This document shows positions 1-4,356 of a stretch of 9,231 nt of DNA, piece after piece (position 1 is the stretch's first letter; each line of letters begins with the position of its first letter). The notes beneath the pieces were generated by a model that had not been told where the DNA came from, searched no databases, and saw only the letters and a list, made by a program, of their open reading frames with translations. This DNA is from Flavobacteriales bacterium UBA720 (lineage in GTDB: Bacteria > Bacteroidota > Bacteroidia > Flavobacteriales > Weeksellaceae). Made by a program: the position numbers and the translations under genes. The stretch spans positions 11,852 through 21,082 of the forward strand of contig DBLQ01000018.1 in NCBI GenBank assembly GCA_002297505.1, in the 5' to 3' direction.

Positions 1-3
1 GCT

Positions 4-69
4 CTTTTTCTGGCATTGCGGGTAAATTTCTGATGATTGCTTCGCGTCGTTCGCAATGACAGAAAAAAG
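4..69. repeat. Imperfect palindromic interspersed repeat at the window edge
   Basis: The arm at 4-20 (CTTTTTCTGGCATTGCG) pairs with 52-69 (CGCAATGACAGAAAAAAG) with one mismatch and one extra A, so the DNA can fold into a long hairpin. The interior carries ATTGC near 36-40 and GCAAT at 53-57 around a CGCGTCGTTCG core, giving a second nested pairing. The 'TCATTGCG ... CGCAATGA' theme is, from memory, typical of dispersed intergenic palindromes in Bacteroidota. The element may begin before base 1. It could also act as a terminator for whatever gene lies upstream, since the arm ends in a run of A/T. The rest of 1-136 shows no gene, no tRNA and no convincing promoter. Confidence 0.55.
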
Positions 70-136
70 CGGGAACGGAGGACGGATCAAGGCGCCCAAA
101 TAAAGATAAAAACAAAATTAGAATCATTCATCCTTT

Positions 137-907
137 ATGAATACACGACAAGAAAAAATGGAAGCTTTTGGAAGGCTTCTCGACATCATGGATGATCTTC
201 GGGAAAAGTGCCCGTGGGACCGGAAACAGACGTTTGATACGTTGCGTCACCTGACTTTGGAAGAAACTTACGAATTGTCTGATGCGCTTCTGAAGGAGGA
301 TTTGCAGGAAATCAAAAAAGAATTAGGCGATGTGTTGCTACATTTGGTTTTTTATGCGAAAATCGGGTCCGAAAAAAAGAGTTTTGATATTGCTGATGTG
401 ATTAATGCATTGAATGAAAAACTGATTTTCCGTCATCCGCACATTTATGGCGATACGGTGGCGGAAGATGAAGAAACGGTGAAACAAAACTGGGAAAAAC
501 TGAAACTGAAGGAAGGTAACAAATCTATTCTTTCCGGTGTACCTAAAGGTTTACCTCCCATAATCAAAGCGTACAGGATCCAGGATAAGGTGAAAGGCAT
601 TGGCTTCGAATTTGATTCTGCTGAGGATGCCTGGGCAAAAGTCCGGGAAGAGTTGCAGGAATTTCACCAGGAAACCGACCGTGATAAAAAAGAAGTAGAG
701 TTAGGCGACGTATTTTTTTCATTGATTAATTATGCCAGAATTTCGGGTTTGAATGCCGACACAGCTTTGGAAAAAACGAATGCTAAATTCATTTCAAGAT
801 TTCGGAAAATGGAAGAATTAGCCTCAAATAAAAACTTGGTCTTAGCTGACCTGAATCTTGTTGAAATGGACCAACTCTGGGAAGAATCCAAGCTTTCCGA
901 AAAATAA
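137..907 (+). CDS. mazG: Nucleoside triphosphate pyrophosphohydrolase MazG
   Basis: MazG hydrolyses (d)NTPs to the monophosphate plus pyrophosphate in the cytoplasm, removing aberrant nucleotides and, in E. coli, lowering ppGpp. The protein has 256 residues, close to the 263 of E. coli MazG, and shows the usual tandem MazG domains. The N-terminal repeat has the CPWD signature at residues 25-28, the metal-binding EExxE at 42-46 and ExGD-type E62/D65. The C-terminal repeat has a second EExxE at 171-175 and E188/D191, so both metal sites look intact. The joining segment near residues 130-155 contains the conserved 'SGVPKGLPP ... AYRIQDK' stretch. The ATG at 137 is the first in frame and gives the expected family N-terminus; there is no clear Shine-Dalgarno site, which is normal for this phylum. 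No terminator follows, so some readthrough into lemA is possible, but lemA has its own promoter candidate. Confidence 0.96.
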   Translation: MNTRQEKMEAFGRLLDIMDDLREKCPWDRKQTFDTLRHLTLEETYELSDALLKEDLQEIKKELGDVLLHLVFYAKIGSEKKSFDIADVINALNEKLIFRHPHIYGDTVAEDEETVKQNWEKLKLKEGNKSILSGVPKGLPPIIKAYRIQDKVKGIGFEFDSAEDAWAKVREELQEFHQETDRDKKEVELGDVFFSLINYARISGLNADTALEKTNAKFISRFRKMEELASNKNLVLADLNLVEMDQLWEESKLSEK

Positions 908-930
908 ATTCCTTGGATTATTTTAATTTG

Positions 931-938
931 TATATTTG
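931..938 (+). promoter_or_regulatory. Candidate -7 box for the lemA operon
   Basis: TATATTTG is a perfect match to the Bacteroidota -7 consensus TAnnTTTG and sits in the 63-base gap between mazG and lemA. It predicts a transcript start near 945 and an A/T-rich leader of about 25 bases. The -33 element is weak: the nearest TTG (913-915) is only 15 bases upstream rather than the usual 17-21. The call rests on position and the -7 match only. Confidence 0.45.
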
Positions 939-970
939 ATTGAATTAAAAATTTAAAACACATCAAAACT

Positions 971-1570
971 ATGAAAGGTAAAGGTTGTATCGTATTAGTT
1001 GTCATTGCCGTAATCTTGGCAGTTATTGGTTTTTCCGTATCAGGAAGGTATAATTCGATGGTTGTTGCCAACAATGAAGTCCTGAAAAAATGGGCCAACG
1101 TGGAAACAGTTTATCAGAAAAGAGCGAATCTGATTCCCAATCTGGAAAGAACCGTAAAATCCTATGCCAAGTATGAGCAGGAAACGCTCACTCAAGTCGT
1201 TGAAGCAAGGGCAAAAGCCTCTTCTGTCAACATTGACCCGACCAATATGACCGAAGCTGATATGGCCAAATTCCAGCAGGCACAGTCCCAGCTGAGCGGC
1301 GCTTTGGGAAGATTATTGGTGGTCGTGGAAAAATATCCTGATCTGAAGGCAGACCAGCAGTACATCAATTTCCAGAGAGAATATACGGCTATCGAAAACA
1401 GCATCCGCTCGGAAACGGTTTATTACAATGATTCTGTAGAGAAATTTAACAATCTTGTAGAGCAGTTCCCGGGAAATATCGTCGCGGCGTTCTTCCCTAA
1501 GTTCAAGTCAAAACCAACATTCAAGGCAGACGCAGGCGCAGAAAAAGCACCAAGCGTATTCTCAGAATAA
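971..1570 (+). CDS. lemA: LemA family membrane protein
   Basis: This is a 199-residue LemA-family protein, close to the usual size. Residues about 5-24 form one hydrophobic N-terminal helix that anchors it in the inner membrane. It is followed by the family's most conserved stretch at about 27-70, including YNSMVVANNEV, the W41-A-N-V-E segment and the R-A-N-L-I-P-N-L turn. The remainder is helical and charged, matching the LemA antiparallel helical bundle. The C-terminal 20 residues are low-complexity and Ala/Lys-rich. LemA was named for a Listeria antigen; its molecular function is not established, though the family commonly sits beside TPM-domain genes and has been linked to envelope processes. 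The stop codon shares one base with the ATG of the next TPM gene (TAATG), which indicates translational coupling. Cys6 is too near the N-terminus, and lacks the preceding lipobox, to be a lipidation site. Confidence 0.93.
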   Translation: MKGKGCIVLVVIAVILAVIGFSVSGRYNSMVVANNEVLKKWANVETVYQKRANLIPNLERTVKSYAKYEQETLTQVVEARAKASSVNIDPTNMTEADMAKFQQAQSQLSGALGRLLVVVEKYPDLKADQQYINFQREYTAIENSIRSETVYYNDSVEKFNNLVEQFPGNIVAAFFPKFKSKPTFKADAGAEKAPSVFSE

Positions 1571-1998
1571 TGAATCACTTCCTCACAGATACAGAAATGG
1601 CTTCCCTTGTGGAGGCCATTAAAATAGCGGAAGACCACTCTTCCGGCGAGATCCGTGTGCATATCGATTCCACAGCCGAAGACGATTTTGCCAAAAAAGC
1701 GTTCGGGATTTTCCGCTCGCTGGAGATGCATCAGACCAAAGAAAGAAACGGCGTTCTGTTCTATGTCAATTTCGAACAACATTATCTCACGATTATCGGC
1801 GACGAGGGCATTCACAAAAAAGTACAACAACAGTTTTGGGACCATCTTCACGACGAGATTACTGCTGAATTTGCGAAAGAAAATTATTATAAAGGACTGA
1901 AGGACGCGATTCTGAAAACCGGCCTCGAACTGAAAAAATATTTCCCCTTAGTTGGAGAAAATATCAATGAATTATCCAATGATATCACGTTTTCTTAA
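1570..1998 (+). CDS. Small TPM-domain protein without a signal peptide
   Basis: A 142-residue protein consisting almost wholly of a TPM (TLP18.3/Psb32/MOLO-1) domain. Recognisable parts are the S-G-E-I-R-V-H-I strand at 25-32, the TKERNGVL turn at 56-63 and IIGDEGI at 75-81, followed by an amphipathic helical C-terminal half. It has no signal peptide, lipobox or transmembrane helix, so it is predicted to be cytoplasmic, unlike the secreted TPM protein encoded just downstream. The gene overlaps lemA by one base and almost certainly sits in the same transcript. TPM domains are associated with photosystem repair in plants and with receptor accessory roles in animals; the bacterial role is unclear. 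A working inference is that this protein and the exported one act with LemA from opposite sides of the membrane. The stop at 1996-1998 is immediately followed by a repeat element. Confidence 0.87.
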   Translation: MNHFLTDTEMASLVEAIKIAEDHSSGEIRVHIDSTAEDDFAKKAFGIFRSLEMHQTKERNGVLFYVNFEQHYLTIIGDEGIHKKVQQQFWDHLHDEITAEFAKENYYKGLKDAILKTGLELKKYFPLVGENINELSNDITFS

Positions 1999-1999
1999 A

Positions 2000-2149
2000 C
2001 GACATACCGATTTGAATCAAAATTTGGGCAGCTATTCCGCCCTCCGTTCCCGCTATCCCAAAAGCCGGGGCTATTGCTACCGCTATTTTGGGATGAGCTC
2101 CACTCAGGTCGGGCTGCAAGACGCCGCGGCTTCGGAATCGCGTTTCGGG
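2000..2149. repeat. Hairpin-bearing interspersed repeat between the two TPM genes
   Basis: This non-coding spacer of about 150 bases is GC-rich and unlike its surroundings. It contains a perfect 9-base inverted repeat, ATCCCAAAA at 2055-2063 and TTTTGGGAT at 2086-2094, extendable to 12 pairs with one bulge (GCT before, GAGC after) around a 22-base loop. Other structure includes the 8-base palindrome GCCGCGGC at 2123-2130, the TTCCG (2035-2039)/CGGAA (2133-2137) pair, and the near-duplicated TTCGGAA and TTCGGGA. From memory, the block 'CCGTTCCCGCTAT - hairpin - CACTCAGGTCGGG - GCGGCTTCGGAATCGCGTTTCGGGATGG' resembles a dispersed element of Chryseobacterium-type genomes in which the hairpin varies and the flanks are conserved; I cannot confirm this without a search. 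The boundaries are approximate. It separates genes that are usually packed tightly, and its right edge abuts or includes the start codon of the next gene. Confidence 0.6.
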
Positions 2150-2944
2150 ATGGTTACAAAATTGGTCTTTGCAGTACTGCTGATTTTCGGATTGATGGCG
2201 AAAGCACAGTTGGTGCCGGAAAAACCAGCCGTTCTTTATCCGGTTTATGACAAAGTAGGATTGTTATCAGAGTCCGAAAAAGATGCGCTGAATCAAAAAT
2301 TGATCAAATTCTCCGATTCCACTTCCACAGAAATCGAGGTCATTATCCTTCCAACCACAGGCGGTGAAGATGTCAATTACCTCGCCACGATGTATGGCGA
2401 AAAGTGGGGAATCGGACAAAAAGGTGTTGACAACGGCGTCGTTTTCCTTATTGCGACCGAAGACCATACAATGTCTATCCAACAAGGTCGTGCAGTGGAG
2501 CAGTATCTCACCGCTTCGGTGTCAGGACAGATTCTGGATTATCTGGTGACGCCGGCTTTTAAAAAAGGAGAATTCTATAACGGAATTGATCGTGGAACCT
2601 CGGCCATTATGGAAGCGGTGCAGGGAAAATTCAAGCCCATCGTCAAGAAACATAAAAGTGAAGGTGGTCTTGATATTGGTGCAGTTGTGCTCATCGTGAT
2701 TATTATCATTGTGCTCTTCAGCATCATCAACAAAAATGGCGGTGGCGGCTGGGGAAATTATGATGACGATGATTACACGCTTTCAAGAAAAGGAAATCGA
2801 CGTTATCGTGGCGGATTTTTCCCATTTCCGGGAAGTTTCGGTGGCGGTGGTTTTGGCGGCGGAAGTTCCGGCGGTGGCGGCGGCTTTGGTGGCTTCGGCG
2901 GTGGCGGAAGTTTCGGCGGTGGTGGCGCTTCTGGTGGATGGTAA
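2150..2944 (+). CDS. YgcG-like exported TPM-domain protein with glycine-rich tail
   Basis: With the start at 2150 this is a 264-residue membrane-anchored protein. Residues 1-19 are a clean signal peptide: K4, a hydrophobic core to about residue 16, then A-K-A before Q20. The extracytoplasmic TPM domain spans about 32-165, with Y-D-K-V-G-L-L at 33-39 and GIGQKGVDNGVV at 87-98. A transmembrane helix follows at about 176-196, then a short acidic patch (D-D-D-D) and an Arg/Lys segment, and a Gly/Ser/Phe-rich tail from 221 ending in G-G-G-A-S-G-G-W. This layout is the YgcG/TPM family standard. The frame stays open back to an ATG at 1952, but that start lies inside the previous gene, adds 66 residues translated from a repeat and buries the signal peptide, so 2150 is preferred. 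The gene is the last of the lemA cluster and is followed by a terminator. The biochemical role is unknown. Confidence 0.9.
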   Translation: MVTKLVFAVLLIFGLMAKAQLVPEKPAVLYPVYDKVGLLSESEKDALNQKLIKFSDSTSTEIEVIILPTTGGEDVNYLATMYGEKWGIGQKGVDNGVVFLIATEDHTMSIQQGRAVEQYLTASVSGQILDYLVTPAFKKGEFYNGIDRGTSAIMEAVQGKFKPIVKKHKSEGGLDIGAVVLIVIIIIVLFSIINKNGGGGWGNYDDDDYTLSRKGNRRYRGGFFPFPGSFGGGGFGGGSSGGGGGFGGFGGGGSFGGGGASGGW

Positions 2945-2994
2945 ATTGCGAATTGCAAATGGCTTTTTGCTATTAGCCTCAAACAATAGGTAAT

Positions 2995-3020
2995 AAAACC
3001 CGGATTTTTGTTCGGGTTTT
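2995..3020. terminator. Bidirectional intrinsic terminator
   Basis: AAAACCCG (2995-3002) pairs with CGGGTTTT (3013-3020), extended inward by one G-T wobble and one A-T pair to a 10-base stem with a six-base loop (3005-3010). T-rich sequence follows on the plus strand, and the A-run on the left arm reads as a T-run on the minus strand. It lies between two convergent genes, 51 bases after the YgcG-like gene and 5 bases after the stop of the minus-strand gene, so it can end both transcripts. The bases just before it (2945-2990) contain a short AATTGCG/AATTGCA duplication and a weak GGCT/AGCC pair but no gene. Confidence 0.8.
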
Positions 3021-3024
3021 AATT

Positions 3025-3705
3025 CTAATCATTTACAATTTCGCAATACTGTATAGCTTCTTTACATTTTATATCAATAAAATCTTCCATTTCAAAATAT
3101 CTGTTATCAATTTTCCAAACAAAACGAAACTCATTTTGTGTCTGATATTTTATTTCTTTTAAAAACATCAAATCCATTCCATTTCCAATAGTTTCCTGTA
3201 CTCTTGCATTGAAATTTGGACCACCTATTGTTACGGTTCCTCTATCACTTAAATCATCTAAATCAGAAAAAGGTGAAATAATCTTACTTATAACTCTGTA
3301 ATCTTTATAATTGCAAAATCCTAAAAAAGCTTCATTTGTGCCAGGTATTGCATTTAAAATTGCATTCACAAATGAGATAGGATCTTTAATTCTTACACAA
3401 GAATCAACTTTAAATTCGTTCATTAAATCGTTACTAAAATGTAAACTTGAACAAAGCATATAGGCATTTTGACTGGTATTTGTCATTATCAAATTTTGAG
3501 TTCCTTCATTTGAAAATGTCTCGTAAATACCTCCTCCCTCATTTGTATCTCCTCTTATTTCGTCAGGATATTTTCTGAATCTATCGAAAGAACTAATTCT
3601 AATAATTCCATGTTCAAAAAATAAATCAGAATATTTCTTGTCCATATATCTATATAGACTAGGCAATGAGATATTAATTAACTTAGTTGATTGAAGATTA
3701 AACAT
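3025..3705 (-). CDS. Uncharacterised AT-rich protein, DUF2971-like pattern
   Basis: I do not recognise this 226-residue protein with certainty. It is predicted soluble: no signal peptide, lipobox or membrane helix. The N-terminal part reads S-L-Y-R-Y-M at 16-21, then a F-F-E-H-G-I-I-R-I-S-S-F segment at 29-40 and the motif R-G-D-T-N-E-G at 51-57. A middle segment has 'M-L-C-S-S-L-H-F-S-N-D'. Near the C-terminus K186-Y187 is followed by N-E-F-R-F-V-W (191-197). This order of motifs is reminiscent of DUF2971-type proteins, which are often found in accessory regions; that is a pattern judgement, not a match. Three sampled 60-base lines (3061, 3181, 3301) contain 12, 23 and 16 G+C, about 28 percent overall, against 31 of 60 in one line of the antiporter gene. 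Codons end mostly in A/T. It is the only minus-strand gene, has its own promoter and a shared terminator, and so looks horizontally acquired. Confidence 0.8.
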   Translation of the reverse strand: MFNLQSTKLINISLPSLYRYMDKKYSDLFFEHGIIRISSFDRFRKYPDEIRGDTNEGGGIYETFSNEGTQNLIMTNTSQNAYMLCSSLHFSNDLMNEFKVDSCVRIKDPISFVNAILNAIPGTNEAFLGFCNYKDYRVISKIISPFSDLDDLSDRGTVTIGGPNFNARVQETIGNGMDLMFLKEIKYQTQNEFRFVWKIDNRYFEMEDFIDIKCKEAIQYCEIVND

Positions 3706-3724
3706 ATTATTAAATTTAATTTCC

Positions 3725-3755
3725 CAAATATCCCAAAATAATCCTCATCCACAAA
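3725..3755 (-). promoter_or_regulatory. Promoter of the AT-rich minus-strand gene
   Basis: Read on the minus strand, TTTG (plus 3752-3755) is followed by exactly 19 bases and then GATATTTG (plus 3725-3732). This fits the Bacteroidota pattern TTTG-N19-21-TAnnTTTG with a single mismatch at the first base of the -7 box. The predicted transcript start is about 12-14 bases upstream of the ATG at 3703-3705, leaving a short A/T-rich leader. The gene therefore seems to be expressed on its own. Confidence 0.55.
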
Positions 3756-3784
3756 ATTATTCTCAATTCCTTAATGGTCTGAAT

Positions 3785-3816
3785 CTTGATTCTAAAGCAG
3801 AAAATCCCTATATTTA
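3785..3816 (+). promoter_or_regulatory. Candidate promoter of the Kef-like pair
   Basis: CTTG (3785-3788) is separated by 20 bases from TATATTTA (3809-3816), which matches TAnnTTTG except for the final base. The predicted start of transcription falls within about ten bases of the TTG start codon at 3832, so the message would have a very short leader. The box lies in the 126-base divergent gap 3706-3831, back to back with the minus-strand promoter, and nothing else is visible in that gap. Confidence 0.4.
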
Positions 3817-3831
3817 CGAAAATCGAGATTC

Positions 3832-4356
3832 TTGAAGAAAACACTGGTTCTTTTTGCGCATCCTTATTTCGAACATTCTACAACCAATGTGAGATTGCTG
3901 GAATGCTATGATTCTATGGATCATGTAACGCTCAGAGATCTTTACGAAGATTATCCCGATTTTCATATTCAGCCATTTCGCGAGAGGAAAAGAATCGTGG
4001 ATTATGACAGGATAATTTTCCATTTTCCGATTATCTGGTTTGGATTACCGCCTTTGCTTAAACTTTGGATTGATGAGGTTTTTGACATGCGCTGGATTTC
4101 CGAGACAGGCCTCAATATTCTTTCCGGCAAGGATGCGCTGATTGTCACCAGTGTTGGTGGCAGGGAATTGAATTATTCCAAAGATGGGAAATTCGGAGCA
4201 ACGGTCAGTGATCTCTTAACGGGATTGCGCGTCTCATTGGAAGTCAACAATATTGAGCTGAAAGGCATTCACGTTATTTACAATGCCGATAATCTTTCCG
4301 AAGAGGAGCTGGAGCAGGCGTGTGGTGAGTTGTCAAAAATCTTAAAAGTAGAATAG
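3832..4356 (+). CDS. KefF/KefG-like NAD(P)H quinone oxidoreductase, Kef ancillary subunit
   Basis: A 174-residue flavodoxin-fold protein (Flavodoxin_2 family), the size of E. coli KefF (176) and KefG (183). It opens with beta strand 1 and the cofactor loop L-V-L-F-A-H-P (residues 5-11). It then has F-H-F-P-I-I-W-F-G-L-P-P followed by L-L-K-L-W-I-D-E-V-F, the hallmark of this family, and a T-S-V-G-G-R-E loop that contacts the flavin or nicotinamide. KefF/KefG proteins bind FMN, reduce quinones or other electrophiles and sit on the regulatory domain of a Kef antiporter, which is needed for full K+ efflux activity. The stop codon is directly followed by the ATG of a Kef-type antiporter, which supports that partnership. 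The start is TTG: an in-frame stop lies at 3793-3795, no ATG lies between, and the next ATG (residue 28) would delete the cofactor loop. Assignment specifically to KefF or KefG is not possible by eye. Confidence 0.88.
   Translation: MKKTLVLFAHPYFEHSTTNVRLLECYDSMDHVTLRDLYEDYPDFHIQPFRERKRIVDYDRIIFHFPIIWFGLPPLLKLWIDEVFDMRWISETGLNILSGKDALIVTSVGGRELNYSKDGKFGATVSDLLTGLRVSLEVNNIELKGIHVIYNADNLSEEELEQACGELSKILKVE

Noticed and set aside
75..83. GGAGG-like sequence as a Shine-Dalgarno site
   Set aside because: It lies more than 50 bases before the mazG start and no small open frame begins at the right distance.
1952..2149. 66-residue N-terminal extension of the YgcG-like protein from an ATG at 1952
   Set aside because: It overlaps the end of the previous gene, is translated from repeat DNA, has no family resemblance, and would place a clear signal peptide in the interior.
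2000..2149. Retron msr/msd or riboswitch interpretation of the spacer between the TPM genes
   Set aside because: No reverse transcriptase is nearby, and the structure does not match a riboswitch class I know. A dispersed repeat is the simpler reading.
2709..2993. Plus-strand frame rich in Ala and Val overlapping the glycine-rich tail
   Set aside because: It is the +1 reading of GGN repeats (GCN/GTN codons) and lacks a plausible start or any domain.
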